DNA from: Pantoea rwandensis
GTDB taxonomy: Bacteria > Pseudomonadota > Gammaproteobacteria > Enterobacterales > Enterobacteriaceae
DNA: 64,000 nt
NCBI RefSeq assembly: GCF_000759475.1
Contig: NZ_CP009454.1
Coordinates: 1,054,001-1,118,000, forward strand
Direction of reading: 5' to 3'
Part shown: positions 1-10,821 of the stretch, one piece after another
Position numbering within the stretch: position 1 is the first letter of the stretch
Layout: every line of letters begins with the position of its first letter
Translations under genes and position numbers: made by a program
The notes under the pieces: generated by a model
Told to the model about the DNA's origin: nothing
The model's database searches: none
What the model saw: only the letters and a program-made list of their open reading frames with translations

Positions 1-786
1 CGGGATAAAGCGCAACTGCTGGCATTCAGAGATTTTCTCAATCACCAGGGAACCGGCCTCACCCTGAATTTCGCTCGGGATCAGTGAATCACTGACCTTA
101 GAGTGCAGCAGCGTGACATCAAAATCGCCGTAGCCTAGCACCACCACACCGTGCGCATCGACACCACTCTCCAGCAGCGAAGCCTGCGCTTGCACCTGCT
201 TCGGCTCACCCCACAATGTGACGGCAGCGGCCAGGCAGTAAAAGCCAATGTCCATTATCGAGCCGTTCGACCAGCGCGGATTAAAGGTATTGGGATTTTC
301 ACCGTCAAGATAACGCTGATAGCGTGATGAATACTGGCAGTAATTGATCAACGCTTTGCGCAGCTTGCCAAGTTGCGGCAGGGTGTTCTGCAGTTGCAGG
401 AACGTCGGCAGGCTGGCGGTTTTAAACGCTTCAAACAGCACCACCTGATGCTGGCGTGCGCAGGCAATCATTGCTTCGGCTTCACGCAGGTTTGACGCCA
501 TCGGCTTTTCGCAAATCACATGTTTGCCGTGCGACATAAACAGCATCGCTTGCTCAGCGTGGAGTGCATTCGGGCTGGCGATGTACACCGCATCGATTTC
601 CGGACTGGCTGCCAAATCGTCGAGTGAAGTAAAAGTGAGTTTACAGGGATAGTCAGCGATAAAGGCATCAGCTTGCGACTGCTGACGCGAATAGACACCG
701 CTTAACTTCATTTTACCGGTCTCATGCGCGGCGTCGATAAACTGGCGGGTTATCCAGTTGGTTCCCACAATGGCAAAACGAATCAC
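1..786 (-). CDS. ygjR: Gfo/Idh/MocA-family oxidoreductase (YgjR-like), 3' end outside window
   Basis: Read on the minus strand from a GTG at 784-786, preceded by an AGGAG ribosome site, giving a protein that opens MIRFAIVGTNWITRQF, a Rossmann NAD(P)-binding start. Further on it has DAVYIASPNALHAEQAM and the family motif HVICEKPM, where the EKP lysine sits at the catalytic site in this family. The frame stays open for 262 codons to the window edge; E. coli YgjR has about 334, so roughly a fifth of the C-terminus is missing. The substrate of YgjR is not known. Proximity to ygjP and rlmG matches the E. coli neighbourhood, which supports the name. Confidence 0.85.
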   Translation of the reverse strand, partial: MIRFAIVGTNWITRQFIDAAHETGKMKLSGVYSRQQSQADAFIADYPCKLTFTSLDDLAASPEIDAVYIASPNALHAEQAMLFMSHGKHVICEKPMASNLREAEAMIACARQHQVVLFEAFKTASLPTFLQLQNTLPQLGKLRKALINYCQYSSRYQRYLDGENPNTFNPRWSNGSIMDIGFYCLAAAVTLWGEPKQVQAQASLLESGVDAHGVVVLGYGDFDVTLLHSKVSDSLIPSEIQGEAGSLVIEKISECQQLRFIP

Positions 787-925
787 GGGCTTGTTCTCCT
801 GCAACAGTAAAGCGGCAGAGTAGCATGTTCAGCGAGTGGTTCGTCAGACGAAATTTGATCATGCGATCCGCATTCCAATATGATGATGCGGCACATTTTT
901 TTAACCAGCTAGCGGGGACGCGCGG

Positions 926-2605
926 GTGAGTGGAAGTAAACATGCATTGAACTGGACCACACTGCTGATTGCTATCCCCGTGGGATTCGTCGCGTCGCTG
1001 GTGACCTTAGCTTTTCGCGGCGTCATTGATCTGATTAACCGCCTGCTGTTTAACAGCGACAGCGAAATCACCGTGGCGATGCACGTCTGGCCGTGGATTT
1101 TCTGGCCGCTGCTGGTGGGCGCGGGCGGCGTACTGGCGGGTTTCTTCCTGCGCTATGCGGTGGCGATAGAGAAACAGGAAACGGTCAAAACCGATTACCT
1201 CGAAGTGATCAACGCGCGCCTGGATGCCGTGCCGACCAAAACTTCGCTGTTTCGTGCACTCTCCTCGATTGCCAGTATCGGCAGCGGTGCCTCGATTGGT
1301 AAAGAGGGCCCGATGGTGCAACTCTCCGCGCTGAGTGGCAGCCTGATGGGCCGCTGGTTCCCGCAGATGCGTAACAGCGATATTGTCGCCATGGCCGCTG
1401 CGGCTGGCCTCTCTTCGGTGTACCACGCACCACTGGCCTCGGCGATATTTGTCGCTGAAATTGCCTTTGGTATCTCGGCGCTACAGCGGCTGATCCCGTT
1501 AATTGTCGCCTCGGCGGTGGCGGTGATGACCATGTGGTCACTTGGCTTTCGTAGTGCGCTCTATCCGCTCTCCGAAGCCTTGTTCCAGATGGATATCAGC
1601 AGTTTGTTGATGACCATCGTGATTGGTTTGGTGGCCGGTTTAGCCGGTTGGTTGCTGATCAAGTTGATTGCCCGCAGCAAAATGCTATTTGGTCGTGTTA
1701 AGTCATTGCCTGCACGCCTGGGGCTTGGCGGATTAGCCGTCGGTTTTCTGGCATTGATCTCCACCGATATTCTGGGCAACGGCTACGAAGTGATCGTGAA
1801 GATCATCGATGGTCACTATGTACTGGCCGGATTGATTGGCCTGCTGGTGCTCAAAACCCTGGCCACCACGCTGTCGGTGGGATCGAACGCGGTGGGTGGT
1901 CTGTTTACGCCTTCGCTGCTGATTGGTGCGCTGCTTGGCGTGGCGCTGGCGCAGATGGGCGTGGCACTTCATCTGCCGGTTGGCGATACCCTGCTTTACG
2001 CGGCGATTGGTATGGCGGCGGTATTAGCGGCTGTAAGTCAGGCACCGTTAATGGCGATGCTGATGGTGCTGGAGATGACGCTCAACAGCAGCCTGTTATT
2101 CCCGATCATGATCGCCTCAGTGCTGGCCTCCATGGTGGTGTATCGACTGCAATCTGCCAGCACCTATCCGGTGGTGAGCAATCACTTTAGCCGTTCAGAG
2201 GCCAAATTTGATTTCGATAATATGCGCGTTGACCAACTGATCATCCCTGGCGCCGCGTTGCAGCCTGAAGAGTCGGTAGGTCAGGCGTTGGCAGTCAGTT
2301 CACTGAAGCGCGAACGCTATGTGTATGTGATCAACAGTGCGGGGCAGTTTCTGGGGGTCGTCTCGATCCATGACATCTCGCGCAAAGTGTTATCGCAGGA
2401 GATCACCCTGGATTCCCCGGTCAGCAGCGTGATGGATGATAACTTCCCGTGCATTTATCAGAACCAGAGCATGCGTGAAGGCTGGGAGGCATTCGCACGG
2501 GTGACGCTGGAGCGCTTGCCGGTACTCAACAACCCGCAGGAGCGCCGCTTTATGGGCGCCTTGACCAAAACCAGTTTGATTCAGAAGGCGCAGGAGTTTC
2601 TTTAA
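926..2605 (+). CDS. CLC-family chloride channel/transporter with C-terminal CBS domains
   Basis: A 559-residue inner-membrane protein with GTG start. The CLC pore signature GSGASIGKEGP is at about 119-129 with the gating glutamate at E127, a second signature GGLFTPSLLIGALLG lies near residue 325, and many hydrophobic helices fill residues 10-420. The last ~130 residues are soluble and look like a CBS pair, which usually binds nucleotides and tunes gating. Length and CBS tail differ from E. coli ClcA (473 aa) and ClcB (418 aa). At the position of the proton-transfer glutamate (E203 in E. coli ClcA) it has isoleucine (I179), as in channels rather than exchangers. Its stop overlaps the convergent ygjP stop by 4 bp. 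Confidence 0.88.
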   Translation: MSGSKHALNWTTLLIAIPVGFVASLVTLAFRGVIDLINRLLFNSDSEITVAMHVWPWIFWPLLVGAGGVLAGFFLRYAVAIEKQETVKTDYLEVINARLDAVPTKTSLFRALSSIASIGSGASIGKEGPMVQLSALSGSLMGRWFPQMRNSDIVAMAAAAGLSSVYHAPLASAIFVAEIAFGISALQRLIPLIVASAVAVMTMWSLGFRSALYPLSEALFQMDISSLLMTIVIGLVAGLAGWLLIKLIARSKMLFGRVKSLPARLGLGGLAVGFLALISTDILGNGYEVIVKIIDGHYVLAGLIGLLVLKTLATTLSVGSNAVGGLFTPSLLIGALLGVALAQMGVALHLPVGDTLLYAAIGMAAVLAAVSQAPLMAMLMVLEMTLNSSLLFPIMIASVLASMVVYRLQSASTYPVVSNHFSRSEAKFDFDNMRVDQLIIPGAALQPEESVGQALAVSSLKRERYVYVINSAGQFLGVVSIHDISRKVLSQEITLDSPVSSVMDDNFPCIYQNQSMREGWEAFARVTLERLPVLNNPQERRFMGALTKTSLIQKAQEFL

Positions 2606-3102
2606 GCCGCGTTACCGCGCATCGCCTGATCCGTCATCCACAGGCGCGCATCGAACTCCAGTTGATGGTAATCCGGTTCCATATGGCAGCAGAGTTGGTA
2701 GAACGCTTTGTCGTGATCCTTCTCTTTCAGGTGCGCCAGTTCGTGCACCACGATCATGCGCAGGAACGGTTCCGGTGCCAGACGGAAGAAGGTGGAAATA
2801 CGAATCTCGGCTTTGACTTTCAGGTTGCCGCCCTGCACGCGCGAGATGGCGGTGTGCAGGCCAAGCGCATGTTTCATCACCTTGATTTTGTTATCCCAGA
2901 TCACTTTGCTGATCGGCGGTGCGCTGCGCATATAACGGCTTTTCATTGCCTGAGTGTAATCATACAGCGCACGGTCACTGACAATATTGTGCGTGTCAGG
3001 ATAGCGTTCCTGCAAAAAGCTGCCTAATCGCTGATTATCAATCAGCAACTGCACCTGTTCGAGGATGTTTTCAGGATAACCCTGCAGATAGATTAATGAC
3101 AT
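2602..3102 (-). CDS. ygjP: YgjP-type zinc metal-dependent phosphohydrolase (DUF45/M48-like)
   Basis: 166 residues, the same size as E. coli YgjP (about 167). The zinc motif [11 protein letters not shown] lies near residue 120, with two histidines and the glutamate of an HExxH-like site plus the downstream histidine. The family was first annotated as a metallopeptidase; E. coli YgjP has been reported to act on UTP as a pyrophosphatase, which I cite from memory. The gene is convergent with the CLC gene and divergent from rlmG, with an 81-bp gap holding a TATACT-type -10 element near 3126. The order ygjR/ygjP/rlmG is as in E. coli. Confidence 0.88.
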   Translation of the reverse strand: MSLIYLQGYPENILEQVQLLIDNQRLGSFLQERYPDTHNIVSDRALYDYTQAMKSRYMRSAPPISKVIWDNKIKVMKHALGLHTAISRVQGGNLKVKAEIRISTFFRLAPEPFLRMIVVHELAHLKEKDHDKAFYQLCCHMEPDYHQLEFDARLWMTDQAMRGNAA

Positions 3103-3183
3103 TGGGATTCCCGACGAAAGACAGTATACTGCGCCCCCTTTTTAGGGCGAAAATCGCGCAAAGTGTACCACGCCGGAGATTCC

Positions 3184-4302
3184 ATGAGCCAACTTGAACT
3201 GACCAATCGCACGCTGACCTTGCAGCGCTTCCCGCCGATGCGTGAAGAAAGCCCGTTACAGGCGTGGGATTCCGCCGATGAATATCTGTTGCAGCAAGAA
3301 CTGCCAGAAGGACCGGTGCTGGTGTTCAACGACAGCTTTGGTGCGTTGACCTGCGGACTGAACGGCCGTGAAGTGTGGCACGTCAGCGACTCGCTGCTGA
3401 GCGAGCAGGCGGCGAAGCAGAATCTGCGTCTTAATGAGATGGACGAGGATCAGGTGCACTTTATCGATAGCCTGGCGCCGCTGCCTGCTGCGCCTGCTGT
3501 TGTACTGATTAAAATCCCGAAAGCGCTGGCTCTGCTGGAGCATCAACTGCGCGCACTGCGTAAAGTGGTGACGCCAGACACGCTGATCCTCGGCGCGGCC
3601 AAAGCTAAAGACATCCACAACTCCACGCAGCAGCTGTTCGATCGCATCCTGGGTGAGAGCAAAACCTCCCTGGCGTGGAAAAAATCCCGTCTGATCTACT
3701 GCACATACAGCGCACCTCAGCTGCCAGAAGTGTCGGAAACCACGGTGTGGCCGCTGGACGATTCCTCTTACCAGATTCACAACCACGCCAACGTGTTCTC
3801 TCGCGGATCGCTGGACGTGGGTGCGCGTTTCTTTATGCAGCATCTGCCGTCAGATATTGAAGGGGAAATCCTCGATCTTGGCTGCGGCAATGGCGTGATT
3901 GGTTTATTGGCGCTGGAACAGAACCCGCAGGCGGACGTGCTGTTCTATGACGAATCTTATATGGCCGTGGCGTCCAGCAAGCTGAACGTGGAAGTGAACC
4001 GCCCGCAGGATCTGGCGCGCTGTCAATTCCGCGTCAACAACGTGCTGAGTGGCTTCCCGTCGGATCGTCTGCATGCAGTGCTGTGCAACCCGCCGTTCCA
4101 TCAGCAGCACGCGGTGACCGATCATCTCGCCTGGCAAATGCTGCGCGATGCCAAACGTTGCCTGCAGTATGGCGGCGAGTTGCGCATTGTCGGCAACCGC
4201 CACCTCGGTTATCACGTCAAAATGAAAAAGCTGTTTGGCAACTGTGAGCTGGTGGCGTCTAACGCCAAGTTCGTGGTGCTGCGTTCGGTCAAACTGCGTT
4301 AA
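3184..4302 (+). CDS. rlmG: 23S rRNA m2G1835 methyltransferase RlmG
   Basis: Predicted SAM-dependent methyltransferase that modifies guanine 1835 of 23S rRNA. I start it at ATG 3184 (protein [16 protein letters not shown]), which follows a GGAG; an upstream ATG at 3163 would add seven residues with no ribosome site. This gives 372 residues against 378 in E. coli. The N-terminal half is the non-catalytic domain; the C-terminal half has the SAM-binding loop [16 protein letters not shown] near residue 235 and the catalytic NPPF motif near 303, as expected for an N2-guanine methyltransferase. It abuts fadH on the opposite strand, with stop codons adjacent and no terminator visible between them. 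Confidence 0.93.
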   Translation: MSQLELTNRTLTLQRFPPMREESPLQAWDSADEYLLQQELPEGPVLVFNDSFGALTCGLNGREVWHVSDSLLSEQAAKQNLRLNEMDEDQVHFIDSLAPLPAAPAVVLIKIPKALALLEHQLRALRKVVTPDTLILGAAKAKDIHNSTQQLFDRILGESKTSLAWKKSRLIYCTYSAPQLPEVSETTVWPLDDSSYQIHNHANVFSRGSLDVGARFFMQHLPSDIEGEILDLGCGNGVIGLLALEQNPQADVLFYDESYMAVASSKLNVEVNRPQDLARCQFRVNNVLSGFPSDRLHAVLCNPPFHQQHAVTDHLAWQMLRDAKRCLQYGGELRIVGNRHLGYHVKMKKLFGNCELVASNAKFVVLRSVKLR

Positions 4303-6336
<2,034 letters not shown>

Positions 6337-6397
6337 TTAACTCTAGCGGGAATTGGTTGGGATGGAAGTTCGTGTTGTTCAGGCTGTGAGAAACCTC

Positions 6398-6480
6398 AAA
6401 AAAAGCAGGGCGACAGGTCGCAGGCGAAAGGTTCGGACTCCTTCGCCCGGCACGGGAAGAGACCTGTGCACCCTGAAACA
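6398..6480 (-). ncRNA. Candidate structured RNA or attenuator upstream of fadH
   Basis: On the minus strand a nested hairpin ends in a run of seven T (A-run at 6398-6404). The outer stem pairs ACAGGTC (6461-6467) with GACCTGT (6413-6419) and continues with CAGGG/CCCTG; the inner stem pairs GGCGAA with TTCGCC (6423-6447). Such a structure ahead of fadH could be an attenuator in its leader or the 3' end of a small RNA from the 450-bp fadH-idnD gap. No open reading frame with a ribosome site overlaps it. I do not recognise a known RNA family. Confidence 0.4.
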
Positions 6481-6688
6481 GCTTGAAGATGAGGGCTAAT
6501 GATTTAGCTCTATAGTTATGCTCCTGTCAGACTCAATCCCGGGTGAGGGTGCGGCGATAATGACATAGCTCACTGTGGTTGATCCCCAAGACGGGTCTTG
6601 ATTTTCCCCAGCAAACAGTGATCCCGCTTCCAACTTCTGTACGAGCAGTTCACGTTCCAGGTAACAGCTATTTCGTAACATGATTTAG

Positions 6689-6704
6689 AGTGATCTGGTT
6701 CACA
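6689..6704 (+). promoter_or_regulatory. CRP-cAMP binding site upstream of idnD
   Basis: AGTGATCTGGTTCACA matches the CRP consensus TGTGA-N6-TCACA at 9 of 10 half-site positions. It lies about 60 bp before the idnD start, a normal place for catabolite activation of a sugar-acid operon. Two direct GTAACA repeats, 14 bp apart, lie just upstream (about 6660-6681) and could belong to a GntR/IdnR-type operator; that part is weak. Confidence 0.7.
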
Positions 6705-6765
6705 GTTTTCAGCCCCTGATCCCGCTTTGATAGCCCCCATTGCAACAGCAACAAATGGGGAAACC

Positions 6766-7797
6766 ATGAATATCGAAACGCAATCCTGCGTGATTACCGG
6801 GAAAAAACAGGTCAGCGTCGCACCGCAACAGGTGAATTGGGACGGCACAGGCACGCTGGTGCGTATTACGCGCGGCGGCATTTGTGGATCTGACCTGCAT
6901 TACTATCAGGAAGGCAAAGTCGGTAGCTTCGAAGTCAAAATGCCGATGATCCTGGGCCATGAAGTGATTGGCCATGTGGTGCAAAGTGATAACCCGGACC
7001 TGAAGCCGAATCAGAAAGTGGCGGTCAATCCCTCAAAACCGTGCGGCGAGTGCAAATACTGCCAGCGCGACCAGGAAAACCAGTGCACCTCCATGCGCTT
7101 TTTCGGCAGTGCCATGTATGTGCCGCATGTCGACGGCGGTTTCACCCAATACAAAGTGGTGGACAGCAAACAGTGCGTGCCTTTCCCACAGGATGCGGAT
7201 GAAACCGTGATGGTGTTTGCCGAGCCGCTGGCGGTGTGCATTCACGCCACGCATCAGGCGGGCGATCTTACCGGCAAGCACGTGTTCATTTCCGGCGTCG
7301 GACCGATTGGCTGCTTAATTGCGGCGGCAGCGAAAGCGCGCGGTGCCGCCTCTGTGGTGTGCAGCGACATCAGCGAGCGTTCGCTGGAGATGGCGCAGCA
7401 GATGGGCGCGACCGATGTGATCCATGCCGCCGAGGGCGATTTCACGCCTTATCTGGCCGACAAAGGCTATTTCGATGTGGCGTTTGAAGCTTCTGGCCAT
7501 CCTTCCTCGCTGCAGCGCTGCCTTGATGTGGTGTGCGCCAAAGGTACGCTGGTGCAGGTCGGCATGAGTGGCACTATCCCGAACTTCCCGATCATGGCGC
7601 TGATTGCCAAAGAGATTCAGCTGGTCGGTTCCTTCCGCTTTACCCATGAATTCAACACCGCCGTTGAGTGGCTGGCGAACGGTGTGATCAATCCGCTGCC
7701 GCTGTTCAGCGGTGAATACGATTTGCAGGACATCGACGCGGCCTTGCAGTTTGCCGGCGATAAAACCCGTGCGGCGAAAGTCCAGTTAACCTTTTAA
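6766..7797 (+). CDS. idnD: L-idonate 5-dehydrogenase
   Basis: Zinc-dependent medium-chain dehydrogenase that oxidises L-idonate to 5-keto-D-gluconate. From ATG 6766 (MNIETQSCVITGKKQVSV, after GGGGA) it has 343 residues, the E. coli length. Visible motifs are GGICGSDLHYY with the catalytic-zinc cysteine, GHEVIGHV with its histidine, a structural-zinc cluster CGECKYCQRDQENQC, and the Rossmann glycines VFISGVGPIGCLIA. An ATG at 6727 would add 13 residues but has no good ribosome site. It is the first gene of a three-gene operon with idnO and idnT, preceded by a CRP site. Confidence 0.95.
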   Translation: MNIETQSCVITGKKQVSVAPQQVNWDGTGTLVRITRGGICGSDLHYYQEGKVGSFEVKMPMILGHEVIGHVVQSDNPDLKPNQKVAVNPSKPCGECKYCQRDQENQCTSMRFFGSAMYVPHVDGGFTQYKVVDSKQCVPFPQDADETVMVFAEPLAVCIHATHQAGDLTGKHVFISGVGPIGCLIAAAAKARGAASVVCSDISERSLEMAQQMGATDVIHAAEGDFTPYLADKGYFDVAFEASGHPSSLQRCLDVVCAKGTLVQVGMSGTIPNFPIMALIAKEIQLVGSFRFTHEFNTAVEWLANGVINPLPLFSGEYDLQDIDAALQFAGDKTRAAKVQLTF

Positions 7798-7806
7798 GGA
7801 GCAGTG

Positions 7807-8571
7807 ATGAGTCAGTTATTTTCCCTCGAAGGCAAGCGTGTATTACTCACCGGATCGGCGCGCGGCATTGGTTTTCTGCTGGCGCGGGGTTTAGGTGAAG
7901 CCGGTGCGGAAGTGATCGTCAACGCCACCACGGAGCAGGGGGCAGAGCAGGGCGCGGCGAAACTGCGTGAGCTGGGTTTACGTGCCCATGCCAAAGCCTT
8001 TGATGTGACCCAGTCTGCGCAGGTGCAGCAGGCGGTGGATGAGATCGAAGCCGAGTGGGGCCCGATTGATATTCTGGTCAATAACGCCGGGATCCAGCGC
8101 CGTCGTCCGTTCCTCGAATTCCCGGAACAGGACTGGAATGATGTGATTGCCGTTAACCAGACGGCAGTGTTCCTGGTGTCACAAACCGTGGCGAAAAAAA
8201 TGGTCGATCGTCAGCGCGGTAAGATCATCAACATTGGTTCAATGCAGAGTGAGCTGGGCCGCGACACCATTACGCCTTATGCCGCTTCTAAAGGCGCCGT
8301 CACCATGCTGACGCGCGGGATGTGCGTCGAGCTGGCGCGCCATAACATCCAGGTGAACGCCATTGCACCGGGCTACTTCGTCACGGAAATGACTCAGGCG
8401 CTGGCCGACGATCCGGCCTTTACCGGTTGGCTCACCAAACGCACGCCAGCGGCGCGCTGGGGTAAACCGGAAGAGCTGATCGGGGCTGCGGTGTTCCTCG
8501 CCTCGGGCGCGTCTGATTTCGTCAATGGTCACTTGCTGTTTGTTGATGGCGGTATGCGCGTCGCCGTGTAA
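7807..8571 (+). CDS. idnO: Gluconate 5-dehydrogenase (5-keto-D-gluconate 5-reductase)
   Basis: Short-chain dehydrogenase/reductase of 254 residues, the E. coli IdnO length. It reduces 5-ketogluconate to D-gluconate, the second step of idonate breakdown. Motifs: GSARGIGFLLARGL for the cofactor, NNAGIQRR, the catalytic serine in INIGSMQSELGRD and Tyr/Lys in YAASKGAV. It starts 9 bp after idnD behind AAGGAG, so the two are cotranscribed. A GTG at 7804 is also possible but lies too close to the ribosome site. Confidence 0.95.
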   Translation: MSQLFSLEGKRVLLTGSARGIGFLLARGLGEAGAEVIVNATTEQGAEQGAAKLRELGLRAHAKAFDVTQSAQVQQAVDEIEAEWGPIDILVNNAGIQRRRPFLEFPEQDWNDVIAVNQTAVFLVSQTVAKKMVDRQRGKIINIGSMQSELGRDTITPYAASKGAVTMLTRGMCVELARHNIQVNAIAPGYFVTEMTQALADDPAFTGWLTKRTPAARWGKPEELIGAAVFLASGASDFVNGHLLFVDGGMRVAV

Positions 8572-8650
8572 TGCCATGGTGCGGCTGGCATTTTCGCCGG
8601 GCCGCGCCTAAACCTTAATCACCCCTCTGTATTCCTAAGGATAATAAAAA

Positions 8651-9970
8651 ATGCCAATAACCATTATTGTGCTGGGTGTGATACTGCTGCTGGTATTGAT
8701 GATTGTATTTAAGGTCAACGGCTTTATTGCGTTGGTGTTTGTCTCGGCGGTGGTGGGTATCGCTGAAGGGATGACGCCGCTCAACGTGATGGCCTCGATC
8801 CAGAAAGGTATCGGCTCGACGCTCGGTGGATTAGCGATGATCCTCGGCTTCGGTGCCATGCTCGGGCGATTAGTCTCGGATACCGGTGCGGCACAACGCG
8901 TGGCGATCACGCTGATTGCCGCCTTTGGTAAAGAGCGGCTGCAATGGGCGCTGGTGGTCACCGGGCTGATCGTCGGTCTGGCGATGTTCTATGAAGTGGG
9001 CTTCGTGCTGCTGCTGCCGCTGGTGTTCACCATCGTCGCTGCGGCCGGTTTGCCGCTGCTGTACGTCGGCGTGCCGATGGTGGCTGCACTCTCGGTGACG
9101 CACTGCTTCCTGCCGCCGCATCCCGGTCCAACCGCGATTGCCACCATCTTTGGCGCTAACCTCGGCACCACGCTGCTGTACGGCATGATCATCACCATTC
9201 CGACAGTGATCGTGGCCGGGCCGATCTTCTCGAAATTCCTCAAGAGCTTTGAGAAGTCACCGCCGGAAGGCTTGTACAACCCGAAGATCTTCACTGAAGA
9301 AGAGATGCCAGGTTTCGGTATCAGTATCTTTGCCGCCATCATCCCGGTAGTACTGATGGCGATTGCGGCGGTGTTTGAGCTGACCACGCCCAAAGAAAAC
9401 CCGCTGCGCCAGTTCTTTGAGTTCATTGGTAACCCAGCGGTGGCGCTGTTTATTGCCGTGGTGATCGCCGTACTGACGTTGGGTCTGCGCAACGGCCGCA
9501 AGATGGAAGAAGTGATGGATATGTGCGGCGAGTCGATTGCCGCTATCGCCATGATCGTCTTCATCATTGCCGGTGGTGGTGCGTTTAAGCAGGTGCTGGT
9601 GGACAGCGGCGTCGGCAACTATATCGCCGACATGATGAAAGGATCGTCGCTCTCGCCACTGCTGATGTGCTGGACGGTGGCAGCGATGCTGCGTATCGCG
9701 CTGGGATCGGCCACGGTGGCGGCGATCACCACCGCCGGGATCGTCACGCCAATAATCGCGGTGACCCATGCCGATCCGGCACTGATGGTGCTGGCAGTGG
9801 GATCGGGCAGCGTGATCGCTTCACACGTTAACGATCCGGGCTTCTGGCTGTTTAAGGGGTACTTCAACCTGAGCGTGGTGGAAACCCTGAAAACCTGGAC
9901 GGTGATGGAGACGCTGATCTCCATTCTCGGTCTGGCGGGTGTGTTGGCACTTAACGCCATCATTCACTGA
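8651..9970 (+). CDS. idnT: L-idonate/gluconate permease, GntP family
   Basis: Inner-membrane H+ symporter of 439 residues, the same as E. coli IdnT, with about 12-14 hydrophobic segments. Family landmarks include FYEVGFVLLLPLVF, LPPHPGPTAIATIFGA, AGGGAFKQVLVDSGVG and SHVNDPGFWLFK. Paired with idnD and idnO it supplies idonate or gluconate to the pathway. The 79-bp gap after idnO holds a GC-rich inverted repeat, which may adjust its expression. The idnR regulator and idnK kinase of E. coli are not in this window. Confidence 0.93.
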   Translation: MPITIIVLGVILLLVLMIVFKVNGFIALVFVSAVVGIAEGMTPLNVMASIQKGIGSTLGGLAMILGFGAMLGRLVSDTGAAQRVAITLIAAFGKERLQWALVVTGLIVGLAMFYEVGFVLLLPLVFTIVAAAGLPLLYVGVPMVAALSVTHCFLPPHPGPTAIATIFGANLGTTLLYGMIITIPTVIVAGPIFSKFLKSFEKSPPEGLYNPKIFTEEEMPGFGISIFAAIIPVVLMAIAAVFELTTPKENPLRQFFEFIGNPAVALFIAVVIAVLTLGLRNGRKMEEVMDMCGESIAAIAMIVFIIAGGGAFKQVLVDSGVGNYIADMMKGSSLSPLLMCWTVAAMLRIALGSATVAAITTAGIVTPIIAVTHADPALMVLAVGSGSVIASHVNDPGFWLFKGYFNLSVVETLKTWTVMETLISILGLAGVLALNAIIH

Positions 9971-9977
9971 TGCAACG

Positions 9978-9999
9978 GGCTGCACAGGGACGTGCAGCC
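9978..9999 (+). terminator. Hairpin between idnT and the convergent yfiH-like gene
   Basis: GGCTGCAC pairs perfectly with GTGCAGCC around a 6-nt loop, directly after idnT and before the stop of the opposing gene. There is no U-run, so termination may be weak. Confidence 0.5.
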
Positions 10000-10001
10000 A
10001 C

Positions 10002-10712
10002 TCAGTCGCGACGACGAATCCACGAAAATCGCGATTGATAGCCGCTGTCAAAATGGGTGTTGTAGCGATAGCTCGATCCCGACTCCGCCATGCAATAAGT
10101 GCAGACGTTTAACACTTCGATTTGTTCAGCCGGAATGCCGCGCTGTAACAACAACCCTCGCGCCAGATGCGGCAAATCAAACCACACGCCCTGATGATGC
10201 GCCCGCGCCTGCGGACGGATCGCCGCGCTATTGTGCGGTTGCTCGCTTGCCCACTGCAACGCAGGCAAATCTGCGCGTTGCTGCATCTGCGACACTAAAT
10301 CTTTGCCTAGCTCATAACAGCACGGACCGATGGCCGGGCCGATGGCGACATGCAGCGTTTCAGTGCGGGCACCGCGCGCCAGTAGCGCATCAATCGCACT
10401 GTTAAGGATTCCGCTTAAGGTGCCTTTCAAACCCGCATGCACCGCCGCAACCTGATGTTGCTGCGTGTCGGCAAACAGCACCGGTAAGCAATCTGCGGTA
10501 TACACCGCCACCGGCAACTGGTTTTCCCCAATCACGCCATCGGATTCGCAGCTTTTCGGCGGCAGATTTTGTGTTGCCAGTACCACCTGGGCGCTATGGC
10601 GCTGCTGGCCATAGGCGGCATCCGTGGGCACCGGTTGGCCCGCAGGCTGGAAGGCATAATCGAGCCACGGCAGGGCATCAAGCAGCGTTGAACGCGGTCC
10701 GGCATGTGACAT
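10002..10712 (-). CDS. YfiH/PgeF-family purine nucleoside phosphorylase-like (laccase-domain) protein
   Basis: 236 residues of the DUF152 family, once called polyphenol oxidase and later shown to include adenosine phosphorolysis/deamination and a peptidoglycan-editing role in E. coli. Landmarks are TADCLPVLFAD, VAAVHAGLKGT (usually HAGWRG), AIGPAIGPCCYELG and the C-terminal CTYCMAESGSSYRY. The histidine and two cysteines that bind metal in this family are present. It lies beside idnT, not beside rluD/clpB where E. coli yfiH sits, so it may be a paralogue; I therefore give no symbol. The upstream gap to the divergent phosphatase gene holds both promoters. Confidence 0.8.
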   Translation of the reverse strand: MSHAGPRSTLLDALPWLDYAFQPAGQPVPTDAAYGQQRHSAQVVLATQNLPPKSCESDGVIGENQLPVAVYTADCLPVLFADTQQHQVAAVHAGLKGTLSGILNSAIDALLARGARTETLHVAIGPAIGPCCYELGKDLVSQMQQRADLPALQWASEQPHNSAAIRPQARAHHQGVWFDLPHLARGLLLQRGIPAEQIEVLNVCTYCMAESGSSYRYNTHFDSGYQSRFSWIRRRD

Positions 10713-10821
10713 AAGTGTCTCCTTTGACAGGGCGGCAGCTTTCTTCTGCCCACAGCTTACGTTAACTGCTACATTTTTAAAGCTTTACACAAACTGACCA
10801 TAATCACTTAAGGATGATCTG

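Noticed and set aside
6585..6600. Palindrome CAAGACGGGTCTTG upstream of idnD
   Set aside because: Short, with no loop and no second copy; not enough to call an operator.
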